The notes: generated by a model not told the origin, from the letters alone. Positions 46,406 to 55,794 are shown, counted from the first letter of the stretch. The stretch: 64,000 nucleotides of DNA from Caenimonas sedimenti (GCF_007833165.1 NZ_VOBQ01000005.1:144876-208875), one strand, 5' to 3'. Numbers and translations are program-made.

Positions 46406-47290
46406 TCATATCTTGCTGCGTGTGAGCACACGGGCCAGGATGTTCAGGCCCAGCACAGCCAAGGTGATGAGGAAGACGCCGGCCCAGGCGAGCTGCTGCC
46501 AGTTCTCGTAGGGGCTCATGGCGAACTTGAAGATCGTCACCGGCAGGCTGGCCATCGGCTCGTTGAGGTTCGTCGTGAAGAACTGGTTGTTGAGCGCGGT
46601 GAAGAGCAGCGGCGCCGTCTCGCCGGAGATGCGCGCGACGGCCAGCAGGATGCCGGTGACCACGCCGGCGCGGGCGGCGCGCAAGGTGATGCTCATGATG
46701 ACTTTCCACTTGGGCGCGCCGAGCGCATAGGCGGCCTCGCGCAGCGCGGGGGGCACCAGCAGCAGCATGTTTTCGGTGGTGCGGATCACCACGGGGATGA
46801 CGATGAGCGCCAGCGCGATCACGCCGGCCCAGCCGGAGAAGTGCTTGTAGCGCGCGACGATGACGGCGTAGACGAACAGGCCGATCACGATCGAAGGCGC
46901 GGACAGCAGGATGTCGTTGACGAAGCGCGTGACCGTGCCGAGCCAGCCCTTCACGTCGTATTCCGCCAGGTAGATGCCGGCCATGATGCCGATGGGGGTG
47001 CCGATGAACGTGGCGAGCATGACCATGAGGAACGAACCCCACAACGCATTGGCGAGGCCGCCGACCTCGTTGGGGGGTGGCGTCATCTGGCTGAACGTGG
47101 CCCATGCGAGCCCGCCGACACCCAGTCGAACCGTCTCCCACAGGATCCAGACCAGCCAGAAGACGCCGAACACCATGGCCGCCAGGGACAGGGCCAGCGC
47201 CACCTTGTTGACGCGCTTGCGCGCCATGAACTTGCGCTCCCGCCCCGCCTGCGCTTCCGACGCCTGGATGAGTTGCTCGCCCGTGGTCAT
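46406..47290 (-). CDS. pstA: Phosphate ABC transporter permease PstA
   Basis: 294 residues with six membrane helices. The family loop [27 protein letters not shown] contacts PstB. ATG 47290 overlaps the pstC stop by four bases; a second methionine at residue 22 is another possible start. Forms the channel with PstC. Confidence 0.95.
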   Translation of the reverse strand: MTTGEQLIQASEAQAGRERKFMARKRVNKVALALSLAAMVFGVFWLVWILWETVRLGVGGLAWATFSQMTPPPNEVGGLANALWGSFLMVMLATFIGTPIGIMAGIYLAEYDVKGWLGTVTRFVNDILLSAPSIVIGLFVYAVIVARYKHFSGWAGVIALALIVIPVVIRTTENMLLLVPPALREAAYALGAPKWKVIMSITLRAARAGVVTGILLAVARISGETAPLLFTALNNQFFTTNLNEPMASLPVTIFKFAMSPYENWQQLAWAGVFLITLAVLGLNILARVLTRSKI

Positions 47291-48324
47291 GCGCGTGTTC
47301 CCTCGTTCTTGCGCAGCTGCGCCAGCAGGATCTTGGACAGCGAGAGCACCACGAACGTGATGAAGAACAGCACCAGTCCCAGGTAAATCAGTGCCGCCTG
47401 GTGCAGGCCGTCACCGGCTTCCGCGAACTCGTTCGCGAGCGCCGAGGTGATGCTGTTGGCCGCCTGGAACAGCGAGAGCGAATCGAGCTGGTTGAAGTTG
47501 CCGATGACGAAGGTGACGGCCATGGTCTCGCCGAGGGCACGGCCGAGCCCGAGCATGATGCCGCCGATGACGCCGCCCTTGGTATAGGGCAGCACGACCT
47601 TGTAGACGACTTCCCAGGTGGTGGAACCGAGCGCGTACGCCGATTCCTTCAGCATGGGCGGCGTGACGTCGAACACGTCACGCATCACCGATGCGATGAA
47701 GGGAATGATCATGATGGCCAGGATGATGCCGGCCGCCAGGATGCCGATGCCCACCGGCGGGCCCGAAAACAGGGCGCCCAGGAAGGGCACGCCGCCGAAC
47801 ACGGCCTGCAACGGCTGCTGCACGAACGTGGCGAGGATGGGACCGAACACCAGCAGGCCCCACATGCCGTAGACGATGGAGGGCACGGCGGCGAGCAGTT
47901 CGATCGCGGTGCCGAGCGGGCGCTTGAGCCAGGCCGGCGAAAGCTCGGTCAGGAAGAGCGCGATGCCGAAGCTCACCGGGACGGCGATCACGAGGGCAAT
48001 GATGGACGTCGCCACCGTGCCGTAGATCATCACCAGGCCGCCGTACTCGTTCTTGACCGGATCCCAGGTGCTGTTGGTGAGGAAGCCGAGGCCGTACTTC
48101 TCGATGGCGGGCCAGGCACCGATGGTGAGCGAAACCAGGATGCCGATCAGCAGGCTGAGCGTGATCAGCGCCGCGATGCGGGCCGTCCAGCCGAACAGCC
48201 GGTCGATCACCGCGCCGGTGCGGGCCCGGCCCGCCGGCGGCGGGGAGTTCATCTCGCCGCGGCGCGCCTGGGAGAGCGCCGAAATTTCGAGGGAGGCCTC
48301 ATGGGCCGGAAGTGTAGAGGACAC
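47287..48324 (-). CDS. pstC: Phosphate ABC transporter permease PstC
   Basis: 345 residues with six membrane helices, including [27 protein letters not shown] and the PstB-contact loop [23 protein letters not shown]. The longest frame starts with GTG at 48324; ATG 48252 is an alternative that would shorten the cytoplasmic N-terminus by 24 residues. It follows pstS by 25 bases. Confidence 0.95.
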   Translation of the reverse strand: MSSTLPAHEASLEISALSQARRGEMNSPPPAGRARTGAVIDRLFGWTARIAALITLSLLIGILVSLTIGAWPAIEKYGLGFLTNSTWDPVKNEYGGLVMIYGTVATSIIALVIAVPVSFGIALFLTELSPAWLKRPLGTAIELLAAVPSIVYGMWGLLVFGPILATFVQQPLQAVFGGVPFLGALFSGPPVGIGILAAGIILAIMIIPFIASVMRDVFDVTPPMLKESAYALGSTTWEVVYKVVLPYTKGGVIGGIMLGLGRALGETMAVTFVIGNFNQLDSLSLFQAANSITSALANEFAEAGDGLHQAALIYLGLVLFFITFVVLSLSKILLAQLRKNEGTRA

Positions 48325-48349
48325 GTGAGGCCGCCCCGAAGTTGGAAGT

Positions 48350-49381
48350 TCAGAAAGCCAGGTTCTTGCCGGAAGCGTCCTTGATCTCGGCTGCCCACAG
48401 CTTCTCGATCTGGGTCTTCACGGCCGCGGGCATCGGCACGTAGTCCAGGTCGTCGGCGGTCTTGTCGCCGTTCTTGTAGGCCCAGTTGAAGAACTTCAGC
48501 GCGGCCGCGGCCTGGGCCGGCTTGTCCTGCTGCTTCTGCATCAGGATGAAGGTGGCGCCGGTGATCGGCCAGGACTGGGCGCCGGGCTGGTTGGTCAGCA
48601 CCTGGTAGAAGGTCTTGGACCATTCGGCGCCCGCGGCCGCTGCCTTGAACGCGTTGTCGTCGGGGGCCACGAACTGGCCGGCGGCGTTCTGCATCAGGGC
48701 GTAGTTCATCTTGTTCTGCTTGACGTACGCGTACTCGACGTAGCCGATCGAATTGGGCAGGCGGCCGACAAAAGCGGCGACGCCTTCATTGCCCTTGCCG
48801 CCGGCGCCGGTGGGCCAGTTGACGGCGGTGCCTTCGCCGACCTTCGCCTTCCATTCGGCATTCACCTTCGACAGGTAGTTCGTGAACAGGAAACTGGTGC
48901 CCGAGCCATCAGCACGGCGCACCGGGGCGATGGCGGCATCCGGGAGGTTGAGGCTGGGGTTCAGCGCCTTGACGGCGGCGTCGTTCCACTTGGTGATCTT
49001 GCCCAGGTAGATGTCGCCCAGCACCTGGCCGTTCAGGCGCAGCTGGCCCGGGGCCACGCCCTGGATGTTGACCACGGGAATCACGCCGCCGATGACCGTG
49101 GGGAACTGCACCAGGCCCTTCTTGGCCAGTTCATCGTCTTTCAGGGGCGCGTCGGAAGCGCCGAAGTCGACGGTCTTGGCCTCGATCTGGCGGAGCCCGG
49201 CGCCCGAGCCGACCGATTGGTAGTTGATCTTGGCGCCGGTGGCCTTGTTGTAGTCGGCAGCCCACTTGGAGTACAGGGGGGCCGGGAAACTGGCGCCGGC
49301 GCCGGTCACGTCCTGGGCCAGGGCGAAGCCGGTGAACGAGAGGGCAACGATGCCGGCGGTCAGGGAAAACTTTCGAATCAT
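48350..49381 (-). CDS. pstS: Phosphate-binding protein PstS
   Basis: Periplasmic high-affinity phosphate receptor of 343 residues. Signal peptide ends ALAQ; the mature protein starts [21 protein letters not shown], and the phosphate-binding motifs GSGAG and RADGSGTSF are in place. ATG 49381 starts the signal peptide. First gene of pstSCAB-phoU-phoB-phoR, with a Pho box about 45 bases upstream. Confidence 0.97.
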   Translation of the reverse strand: MIRKFSLTAGIVALSFTGFALAQDVTGAGASFPAPLYSKWAADYNKATGAKINYQSVGSGAGLRQIEAKTVDFGASDAPLKDDELAKKGLVQFPTVIGGVIPVVNIQGVAPGQLRLNGQVLGDIYLGKITKWNDAAVKALNPSLNLPDAAIAPVRRADGSGTSFLFTNYLSKVNAEWKAKVGEGTAVNWPTGAGGKGNEGVAAFVGRLPNSIGYVEYAYVKQNKMNYALMQNAAGQFVAPDDNAFKAAAAGAEWSKTFYQVLTNQPGAQSWPITGATFILMQKQQDKPAQAAAALKFFNWAYKNGDKTADDLDYVPMPAAVKTQIEKLWAAEIKDASGKNLAF

Positions 49382-49424
49382 GCGGGTCACCTTTGGAGGT
49401 TGGTCAACGAGTTGAGCGGACTCT

Positions 49425-49442
49425 AAGACGGTTATGTGACAG
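49425..49442 (-). promoter_or_regulatory. Pho box upstream of pstS
   Basis: On the minus strand CTGTCACATAACCGTCTT, against the PhoB consensus of two CTGTCAT-like direct repeats 11 bases apart. The first half is near perfect, the second has CGTC. It is 44 bases upstream of the pstS ATG. Confidence 0.65.
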
Positions 49443-49470
49443 CTCCGTGACGCCCCCAGCCGACACGAAA

Positions 49471-49488
49471 CCGTCACTGTTCTGTCAC
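49471..49488 (+). promoter_or_regulatory. Pho box upstream of the fasciclin gene
   Basis: CCGTCACTGTTCTGTCAC: two direct repeats (CGTCAC, TGTCAC) with an 11-base period, a good match to the PhoB site. It lies 46 bases before the fasciclin ATG and 90 bases from pstS; further GTGAC at 49446-49450 may extend the array. It could serve both directions. Confidence 0.65.
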
Positions 49489-49533
49489 GCACCCCCCCTA
49501 ACCTCCCGTTGCAACCAACACGGAGGTACCAAC

Positions 49534-50016
49534 ATGCAACACCGCTTGCTCCTGCTCGTTCCCGTAGCCGCCCTGCTCGCGGCCTGTGCCACCCAGCCGG
49601 CCGCCACGCCGGTTTCCGTCGCCGACACCATCGCCCACGACCCGCAACTGAGCACCCTGAACAGCCTGGTCGTCAAGGCGGGCCTCACCGACACCCTGAA
49701 GGCCGCCGGTCCCTACACCGTCTTCGCCCCCACCAATGCCGCGTTCAGCGCCGTGCCGGCCAAGACGCTGGAAGACCTGGGCAAGGACCCGGCCCGCCTG
49801 AAGGCCGTGCTGAGCTATCACGTCCTGCCGATGAAGGTGATGGCCGCCGAGGTGAAGCCCGGCAACGCCAAGACGGCCGAGGGCGCCAACGTCGCCCTGG
49901 CCCGCGCCGGCGAATTCGTGACGGTCGAGGAAGCCATGGTCGAGAAGGCCGACATCGCCGCGACGAACGGCGTGGTGCACAAGGTCGACCGCGTCCTGAT
50001 GCCGCCCCGCCGGTGA
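49534..50016 (+). CDS. Fasciclin (FAS1) domain lipoprotein
   Basis: 160 residues. Lipoprotein signal with Cys18 (ALLAAC), then one FAS1 domain with the H1 motif (GPYTVFAPTNAAFSAVP) and the C-terminal H2-like TNGVVHKVDRVLMPP. FAS1 proteins mediate adhesion or matrix contacts. CGGAGG stands nine bases before ATG 49534. Divergent from pstS across the Pho boxes, so probably induced by phosphate starvation (inference). Its stop overlaps the next start. Confidence 0.9.
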   Translation: MQHRLLLLVPVAALLAACATQPAATPVSVADTIAHDPQLSTLNSLVVKAGLTDTLKAAGPYTVFAPTNAAFSAVPAKTLEDLGKDPARLKAVLSYHVLPMKVMAAEVKPGNAKTAEGANVALARAGEFVTVEEAMVEKADIAATNGVVHKVDRVLMPPRR

Positions 50017-51149
50017 CCGCGCCACCGACCTTCCAGCGGCGCGGCCTGTTGGCCGCGGCCGCGGCCGCTGCATTCGCCCCGGCCGTGTCCCTGGGCCAGG
50101 GGCGAGGCAACGCCCGCATTCCCATGGTGGCCCAGCTGTTCGACACGTCGCAGCATGAACAGGACGTCGCCAAGGACTTCGTGATCGGCTCGCGCGCCGC
50201 CTGGCAGGACATCGGCAGCCAGGGCGGCCTGCGCGGCCGGCCCGTGCAGCATGTGACCATCGAGGTCGATGGCTCGTCGCCTGATGCGGTGCGGCAGGCC
50301 TGGCTCGCCCTGCGCGACCATCCCGCGTGCGTGGCGCTTTCAGGTACGGTGAGCGATCCGCTGGCCAGCCAGCTGAACGCCTTGATGCGGGCCGACGGCC
50401 AGGGCCTGGCCCACGTGGCGCCCTGGCTCCAGAACTCCAGCGCCGAGGTCGACGACCGTGCCTTTCCCATCTTCGCGGCGCGCCAGGAGCAGATCGGCCA
50501 CGCGCTCAAATCGCTCACCGTCATGGGCGTGAACGAGGTCGGCGCGATCTTCGCGTCGGCGCGCGAACACGACTTGTACCGGGAGGACGTTGCGCGGACA
50601 GCGGCCGGGTTGAAGCTGAAGCTGGCCACCTTCCGCGGCAGCGGCGACCTGACGGCCCTGGGTCAGCGCCTCGGGCCGGCCTCGCCCGCGCTGCTGCTGT
50701 TCGTGGGCGGCACGCCCGAGCTGGTGCAGTTCACGCAGGGGTTGGAGAAGCAGGCGCGCCAGCGCTACGTGATCGCCCTGGCGGACGTCAACCTGCAGAC
50801 GGTTCAGCAGATGGGCGGCGGCAAGTCGACGCCCATCATCGCGACGCAGGCCGTCCCGATGGTCACCGCCTCGCTGCCGGTGGTACGCAGGTACCGCGAG
50901 GTCATGGCGCGGCTGTTCGACGAACCGCCGGTGGCGTTGAGCCTGGCCGGCTTCATCGCCGCGCGCTACACGTACGAGGTGCTGGCCGGCATCGACGGCC
51001 CGATCACCCGTGCGTCGGCGCTCGCCGCCTTCCAGCGCCGCTCGGACGTGGATGTCGGCGGCTACCGCGTCAGCTTCAACGCTCAACGGCGCAGCGCAAC
51101 CTTCGTCACGCAGAGCATGCTGACAGCGGATGGGCGCGTCGTTGGGTAG
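50013..51149 (+). CDS. Periplasmic binding protein, branched-chain amino acid (type I) fold
   Basis: 378 residues from a GTG start at 50013 that overlaps the fasciclin stop (GTGA). A Tat-like signal (QRRGLLAAAAAAAF) is followed by a Peripla_BP_6-like protein: IPMVAQLFDTSQHEQDVAKDFVIGSRAA, SGTVSDPLASQLN, FVGGTPELVQF. No transporter genes are next to it, so it may be an orphan receptor or feed a remote permease. Coupling to a fasciclin gene under Pho boxes is unusual. Ligand unknown. Confidence 0.75.
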   Translation: MTAPPTFQRRGLLAAAAAAAFAPAVSLGQGRGNARIPMVAQLFDTSQHEQDVAKDFVIGSRAAWQDIGSQGGLRGRPVQHVTIEVDGSSPDAVRQAWLALRDHPACVALSGTVSDPLASQLNALMRADGQGLAHVAPWLQNSSAEVDDRAFPIFAARQEQIGHALKSLTVMGVNEVGAIFASAREHDLYREDVARTAAGLKLKLATFRGSGDLTALGQRLGPASPALLLFVGGTPELVQFTQGLEKQARQRYVIALADVNLQTVQQMGGGKSTPIIATQAVPMVTASLPVVRRYREVMARLFDEPPVALSLAGFIAARYTYEVLAGIDGPITRASALAAFQRRSDVDVGGYRVSFNAQRRSATFVTQSMLTADGRVVG

Positions 51150-51185
51150 TGGCGATGCTATGCTGGCCGCAACGCCCGCGCCCGC

Positions 51186-52670
51186 ATGCAAAACGGAACC
51201 CTCCTCGCCGCCGTCGATCTCGGCTCCAACAGCTTCCGCCTGGAAATCGGCCGCCTCGACCACGGCCAGATTCAGCGGGTCGAATACCTGAAGGAAACGG
51301 TGCGCCAGGGCAATGGCCTGGACGAGGCGCGCAACCTCACGGCCGAAGCGCTGGACCGCGGCTGGAACTGCCTCGGCCGCTTCGCCGAACGCCTGGCGGG
51401 CTTCAAGCCCCGGCAAGTCCGGGCCGTCGCCACGCAGACGCTGCGCGAGGCGCGCAACCGCGACGTCTTCCTCGCCCGCGCGCACGAGATCCTGGGCTTC
51501 CCGATCGACGTGATCTCCGGCCGCGAGGAAGCCCGCCTCATTTACCAGGGCGTGGCTCACCTGCTGCCGCAATCGGACGAGAAGCGGCTGGTCGTCGACA
51601 TTGGAGGCCGCTCGACCGAGCTGATCCTCGGCCAGCAGTTCGACGCCAAGGTCATGGAAAGCTACCGGGTGGGCAGCGTCGCCTGGTCGATGAAGTACTT
51701 CCCCGACGGCAACTTCACGGCCGCCGCCTTCGAACGCGCCGAGATCGCGGCGCAAGCGGTTCTGGACGAGGCGCTCGGCGCCTATGCGCCGGGCTCGTGG
51801 GACGTCGCCTATGGCTCGTCCGGCACGATCGGCGCCGTGGGCGATGTGCTGGCGGCCGCCGGTCACGACCCGGGGTGGGTCACGCGCGAGGGACTCGACT
51901 GGCTGCATGCGCAGTTGCTCGCCGCACGCACCGCGGATCGCGTCAAGCTCGATGGCCTGAAGGAGGACCGGCGGCCCGTCATCGGCGGCGGCCTGAGCGT
52001 GCTGCGCGCCGTCTTCGGTCTCCTGGGCATCGAGCGCATGCAACCGGCGCAAGGCGCGCTCCGGCACGGCGTGCTGTACGACCTGCTGGACCGCCAGAAC
52101 GCCAACTCCGATGTGCGCGACATGACGGTGCAGCGGCTCGCCGTGAAATTTGGAGTGGACAGCACGCAAGCCGAGCGCGTCGGCCGGGTGGCCTGCCAGC
52201 TGCTGCGCCAGCTGCGTACGCAGGACGCGCCGGCGGACCTGCAGCGCAACGAACGCAAGCTGGGCTGGGCGGCGCGGTTGCACGAGATCGGCAGCCTGAT
52301 TTCGCACAGCGACTACCACAAGCACGGCGCCTACATGCTCGACAACGCGGACGCCGCCGGCTTCTCGCAGCCCGAATTGCACCGCCTGAGCCTGCTGGTG
52401 CTGGGTCACCGCGGCAAGCTGCGCAAGTTGGAGGCCGACTTCGAGGACACGCTGTTCGTGCACCAGCTCCTCTGCCTGCGGCTGGCCGTCATCCTGTGCC
52501 ACGCCCGCCGGGACCCGCGCATCCAGGGCCTGCAGCTGCGCGGCGCCGACCACCAGTTGCAGCTCTCGCTGAAACCGGAATGGGGCGAGGCCTACCCGCA
52601 GTCCGCCCACCTGCTGCGGGAGGAAGTGGTGGCCTGGCAGAAAACGCCCTGGGGACTCGCGCTGTCATAG
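51186..52670 (+). CDS. ppx: Exopolyphosphatase Ppx/GppA
   Basis: Removes terminal phosphates from polyphosphate (and may hydrolyse pppGpp). 494 residues. Actin-like ATPase fold: AVDLGSNSFRLEIGR, VISGREEARLIYQG, VVDIGGRSTELILG, and a C-terminal HD-like helical domain (HEIGSLISHSDYHKHGAYML). It is convergent in function with ppk at 57150-59243, about 4.5 kb away, with the arsenic operon in between. Confidence 0.94.
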   Translation: MQNGTLLAAVDLGSNSFRLEIGRLDHGQIQRVEYLKETVRQGNGLDEARNLTAEALDRGWNCLGRFAERLAGFKPRQVRAVATQTLREARNRDVFLARAHEILGFPIDVISGREEARLIYQGVAHLLPQSDEKRLVVDIGGRSTELILGQQFDAKVMESYRVGSVAWSMKYFPDGNFTAAAFERAEIAAQAVLDEALGAYAPGSWDVAYGSSGTIGAVGDVLAAAGHDPGWVTREGLDWLHAQLLAARTADRVKLDGLKEDRRPVIGGGLSVLRAVFGLLGIERMQPAQGALRHGVLYDLLDRQNANSDVRDMTVQRLAVKFGVDSTQAERVGRVACQLLRQLRTQDAPADLQRNERKLGWAARLHEIGSLISHSDYHKHGAYMLDNADAAGFSQPELHRLSLLVLGHRGKLRKLEADFEDTLFVHQLLCLRLAVILCHARRDPRIQGLQLRGADHQLQLSLKPEWGEAYPQSAHLLREEVVAWQKTPWGLALS

Positions 52671-52686
52671 AAGCGCGCTGGACAAC

Positions 52687-52705
52687 GGCATATACTGTAT
52701 ATACC
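52687..52705. promoter_or_regulatory. Palindromic operator/promoter of the H1-like gene
   Basis: GGCATATAC (52687-52695), one central T, GTATATACC (52697-52705): nine-base arms with one mismatch, in an otherwise GC-rich region, 29 bases before the ATG. AT content suggests it also holds the -10. Size and symmetry fit a ribbon-helix-helix dimer site. Confidence 0.5.
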
Positions 52706-52733
52706 GTTTTATCGCACGAGAGGACTCCTGAAC

Positions 52734-53150
52734 ATGGCAACAGCGAAGAAGCCCGCGCCCCGGGCCCCGGCCAAGAAGAACACCACGAGGAAGCCGGCCA
52801 CGAAGCCCGCGGCCACCAAGACTCCGGTACGCGGCAAGGCCGCCACGGACAAGGTCCCGGCCAAGGCGCCGGCCAAGCCTGCACCCGTGGTCAAGACCGC
52901 CGCCGTGCCCAAGGCCGATAAGCCCAAGAAGCCGAAGCTGGTGCGTGACAGCTTCACCATCCCGAAGGCGGAGTACGTCGTCCTCGAAGAGCTCAAGCAG
53001 CGGGCGGCGAAGCTGGGCCAGCCGGCCAAGAAGAGCGAAGTGCTGCGCGCCGGCGTCAAGGCGCTCGCCGCGATGGCCGACGAGGCCTTCGGCGCGGCAT
53101 TGCGCGCGGTTCCGGCCGTGAAAACCGGGCGGCCCGCGAAGGCGGACTGA
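52734..53150 (+). CDS. Histone H1-like basic tail fused to a ribbon-helix-helix domain
   Basis: 138 residues. Residues 1-68 are almost only Lys, Ala, Pro, Thr and Arg, like the C-terminal tail of eukaryotic H1 and bacterial AlgP/HctB-type proteins. Residues 69-114 read LVRDSFTIPKAEYVVLEEL, then KKSEVLRAGVKALAAM: a beta strand and two helices, the RHH pattern. Probably a nucleoid-binding protein or regulator. A palindrome in its promoter suggests autoregulation (inference). No regulated partner gene is obvious; ppx is upstream and dgkA convergent. Confidence 0.75.
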   Translation: MATAKKPAPRAPAKKNTTRKPATKPAATKTPVRGKAATDKVPAKAPAKPAPVVKTAAVPKADKPKKPKLVRDSFTIPKAEYVVLEELKQRAAKLGQPAKKSEVLRAGVKALAAMADEAFGAALRAVPAVKTGRPAKAD

Positions 53151-53157
53151 CCGCCGG

Positions 53158-53562
53158 CTACAGGCGCGCCGCGATGGCGCCGGCCCAGATGCCGGCGCAC
53201 AGCAGCAGGCTCAGGAGCACCGCCGCGCTCCCCATGTCCTTGGCGCGCTTGGAGAGCTGGTTCCACTCGGGCCCGATGCGGTCGATGGCCGTCTCGATGC
53301 CGGTGTTCAGCAGCTCCACGATCATCACCAGCAGCACCGAGCCCGCAAGGAGCGCGACTTCGACCCAGCTGCGCCCGACCCAGAAGGCAAGCGGCAGCAG
53401 CACGACGGAGGCCAGCGCCTCCTGGCGGAACGCCGGCTCGCCCCAGCCGGCGCGCAGGCCGGCCAGCGAGTAGCCTGCGGCATGCCAGATCCGGCTGAGG
53501 CCGGTGCGCAGCTTCTGGGGATTGGCCTCCGCCTGGGCCGCATCGAGTTCGCGTGAGTTCAT
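53158..53562 (-). CDS. dgkA: Diacylglycerol kinase
   Basis: Phosphorylates diacylglycerol to phosphatidic acid in the inner membrane. 134 residues with three membrane helices and the active-site signature ELLNTGIETAIDRIGPEWNQLSKRAKDMGSAAV. ATG 53562 was chosen by family length. In this genome it could recycle diacylglycerol released by the PlcP-like enzyme at 60371-61237. Downstream of the arsenic operon on the same strand. Confidence 0.93.
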   Translation of the reverse strand: MNSRELDAAQAEANPQKLRTGLSRIWHAAGYSLAGLRAGWGEPAFRQEALASVVLLPLAFWVGRSWVEVALLAGSVLLVMIVELLNTGIETAIDRIGPEWNQLSKRAKDMGSAAVLLSLLLCAGIWAGAIAARL

Positions 53563-53612
53563 GGCGGGATCATGACAGCTGCGGGTGACAGTCCGCCAAG
53601 GCGCCGCGCGAG

Positions 53613-54077
53613 TCATTCGCCTGCCTCGAACACGCCGCTCCAGCCGGTCGCGCCGATCCGCAGCTGCCCCTGCGGCAGCCGCGCCAGGACGAACCGCGCA
53701 CCGCCTCCCAGAGACTGCCGCAGCAGCCACGGCGCCGCTGGCCCGACGCGAATCCGCTCCCGCGCGATCCGCGCTTCCAGGTGCTCACCGGCCAGGCAGA
53801 ACTCCGCCGGGCCCTCGGCCCAGAGGCCGGCAGCCGTCTTGACGAAGCGCAGGACCAGCCGGCCCTCCTCCTCGCTGACGCGGACCACGAGCGGCATGCC
53901 ATCGCGCATCGACACTTCGCGCCAATGCAGCGCGAAGCCGGCATCGCCCAGCAGGGCACGCAGCTGCGCGATGCTGGTTGCGCAGCCGTGGGCAGGATTG
54001 GCGAGCGCCGCGACGGCGCAGGCGCCGAGAGCGGCACGGAGGGTGGACAGGGCCATCCGGCGACTGTCACGCGCCAT
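53613..54077 (-). CDS. Small secreted protein of unknown function
   Basis: 154 residues. A hydrophobic N-terminal segment (LSTLRAALGACAVAALANPAHG) looks like a signal peptide. The mature part has VSMRDGMPLVVRVSEEEGRLVLRFVKTAAGLWAEGPAEFCLAG and a C-terminal LRIGATGWSGVFEAGE; beta-rich. ATG 54056 is an alternative start. I do not recognise a family. It lies between dgkA and the GNAT gene on the same strand. Confidence 0.55.
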   Translation of the reverse strand: MARDSRRMALSTLRAALGACAVAALANPAHGCATSIAQLRALLGDAGFALHWREVSMRDGMPLVVRVSEEEGRLVLRFVKTAAGLWAEGPAEFCLAGEHLEARIARERIRVGPAAPWLLRQSLGGGARFVLARLPQGQLRIGATGWSGVFEAGE

Positions 54078-54113
54078 TGCGACGCGCGCATGACGCGCGT
54101 CAGGATTCGCCGC

Positions 54114-54584
54114 TCAGTCGTTGGCGGGTGCCAGCGCCAGCGTCATGAAGAGGCTATGCGGATCCTCGGGATAGGCGCCAAATGGCCCGCACTGGCGGAA
54201 CCCGAAACTTTCATAGAGCTTCTGCGCCGGCAGGAAGGCGGGATGCGTCCCCGTCTCCAGGCTCACCTCGGCGTAGCCGCGCTCCCGGGCCACCCGGAGG
54301 ATGTGCGCCAGCACCGCACGCGCAGCACCGCGGCCACGTGCCGCCTGGGGCGTCCGCATCGACTTCACCTCTCCGTGGCTGGCGGAGAGTTCCTTCAGCG
54401 CACCGCAGGCCAGCAGCAGATCGCCATCCCAGACCGTCCAGAACGTGATGTCGGGCCCGCGCAGTTTGGCCACGTCCAGGGCATGCACGCTCTCGGGGGG
54501 CGAAAGCTCGTACATGTTCGCCAGATGCTCCCGCAGCAGGTCCAGCACCGCCGGGCGCGTCAGGTCGTCAAGCTCGATGCGCAT
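54114..54584 (-). CDS. GNAT-family N-acetyltransferase
   Basis: 156 residues from ATG 54584 (MRIELDDL). The acetyl-CoA loop is Q-A-A-R-G-R-G-A-A, with SMRTPQAARGRGAARAVLAHIL, and the end LYESFGFRQCGPFGAYPEDPHSLFM matches YsnE-like members. It is ten bases behind the aquaglyceroporin gene, so it belongs to the arsenic operon by position. Some ars operons carry ArsN acetyltransferases, but this sequence looks more like the general YsnE group. Confidence 0.82.
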   Translation of the reverse strand: MRIELDDLTRPAVLDLLREHLANMYELSPPESVHALDVAKLRGPDITFWTVWDGDLLLACGALKELSASHGEVKSMRTPQAARGRGAARAVLAHILRVARERGYAEVSLETGTHPAFLPAQKLYESFGFRQCGPFGAYPEDPHSLFMTLALAPAND

Positions 54585-54594
54585 GCCGGCAAGT

Positions 54595-55281
54595 CTATTC
54601 TGGCTCCCGCACGGCACCGGTCGCCGTTGGCTGCGCCCGCAGTCCGAATGCCAGGTGCAGCCCTAGGCCCACGCCCGCACCGGCCAGCTGCGCCAGCACG
54701 AACCCGGGCACGCTGGCCGGCGCGATGCCGGCGAAGCTGTCGCTGAACATCCTGCCAAAGGCCGCCGCCGGATTCGCGAAAGACGTCGACGCGGTGAACC
54801 AGTACGCCGCGCCGATGTAGCTGGCCACCATGGCAGCCACGCGCCCCGCCGGTGCGCGCAGGATCACCAGCAGCAAGCCGGCCGTGGCCACCGCTTCCGC
54901 GATCCATTGCCCGCTGCCGCTGCGCACCTTGGCCGACCACTGGAGGATGGGCAGGTCGAACATCGCATGGGCCAGCCAGGCGCCGAGCACGGCGCCCAGC
55001 AATTGGGCCGCGACATAGGGCATCAGGGAGGCCGAAGGCAGTTTGCCCCGGACCACCATCACGGCACTCACCGCGGGATTGAAATGGGCGCCGCTGATGG
55101 GGCCGAACACCTCGATCAGGATGTACAAGCCCCCCACGGTCGCCAACGCATTGGCCAGCAGTGCAACCGCGTCGTTGCCGGCGGACAGGCGCTGCGCCAT
55201 GATGCCGGAGCCGATCACCACCGCCAGCAGGAGCGCCGTTCCCAGCGCTTCGGCGCCAAGTCTTCGTGGAAGGTCGTCCAT
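54595..55281 (-). CDS. aqpS: MIP-family aquaglyceroporin of the arsenic operon (AqpS-like)
   Basis: 228 residues, six membrane helices. Both NPA boxes are present: HFNPAVS (Asn68) and FANPAAAF (Asn170). In ars operons lacking ArsB/ACR3, such as that of Sinorhizobium meliloti, AqpS lets arsenite made by ArsC leave down its gradient. ATG 55281 is two bases past the arsC stop, so the two are coupled. Confidence 0.82.
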   Translation of the reverse strand: MDDLPRRLGAEALGTALLLAVVIGSGIMAQRLSAGNDAVALLANALATVGGLYILIEVFGPISGAHFNPAVSAVMVVRGKLPSASLMPYVAAQLLGAVLGAWLAHAMFDLPILQWSAKVRSGSGQWIAEAVATAGLLLVILRAPAGRVAAMVASYIGAAYWFTASTSFANPAAAFGRMFSDSFAGIAPASVPGFVLAQLAGAGVGLGLHLAFGLRAQPTATGAVREPE

Positions 55282-55283
55282 CC

Positions 55284-55778
55284 TCAGCCCGCCGAAATGG
55301 CAGCCAGCGCCTGCTGCAGGTCGCCGTCGGTCATGGTGGCCAGCGGAAGCTGGAGCAGCTGGAGCATGCGGTAGCCGATGGCCTGCCGGGTCAGCTCGAA
55401 AGCCAGGCGCTTCCCCTCCTCGCCGCCGGCCGCGTTCGATGGATCGGCGTACCCCCAATGCACCTTCACCGGGCTGCCCGGCCAATATGGGCACTGTTCC
55501 GCCGCGGCGCTGTCGCACACGGTGATGACGATCCGCATCCGTGGCGCGCCCGCGCCCACGAACTCGTCCCAGCTCTTGCTGCGCGTTCCTTCGGTGGAGA
55601 TGCCGGCGCCTTGCAGGGCCTCGAGGGCCATTGGGTTAATGCGGCCGCTCGGTGCGCTGCCCGCGCTGAAGGCGCGCACCGGCTGGTCCAGCCGGCCGGC
55701 CCAGTGATTGAGCATGCTCTCGGCGAGCACGCTGCGGGCCGAGTTGTGCGTGCAGAGGATCAGGACGTTGGTCATCAT
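55284..55778 (-). CDS. arsC: Arsenate reductase, low-molecular-weight phosphatase type
   Basis: Reduces arsenate to arsenite, with electrons from thioredoxin. 164 residues. Active-site loop CTHNSARS (Cys9) and the resolving cysteines in VITVCDSAAAEQCPYW fit the thioredoxin-coupled ArsC class. Two adjacent ATGs (55778, 55775) are possible starts. The matching trxA is at 35011. It follows arsI by 16 bases. Confidence 0.9.
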   Translation of the reverse strand: MMTNVLILCTHNSARSVLAESMLNHWAGRLDQPVRAFSAGSAPSGRINPMALEALQGAGISTEGTRSKSWDEFVGAGAPRMRIVITVCDSAAAEQCPYWPGSPVKVHWGYADPSNAAGGEEGKRLAFELTRQAIGYRMLQLLQLPLATMTDGDLQQALAAISAG

Positions 55779-55794
55779 GCCCGCCGGTTCCCCG

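Noticed and set aside
52687..52705. LexA (SOS) box before the H1-like gene
   Set aside because: CTGTATATACC begins like a LexA site but the required ACAG at the other end is missing; the palindrome is centred differently.
54114..54584. ArsN acetyltransferase
   Set aside because: Position in the arsenic operon is suggestive, but the sequence looks like YsnE-type GNAT; kept as a general GNAT.
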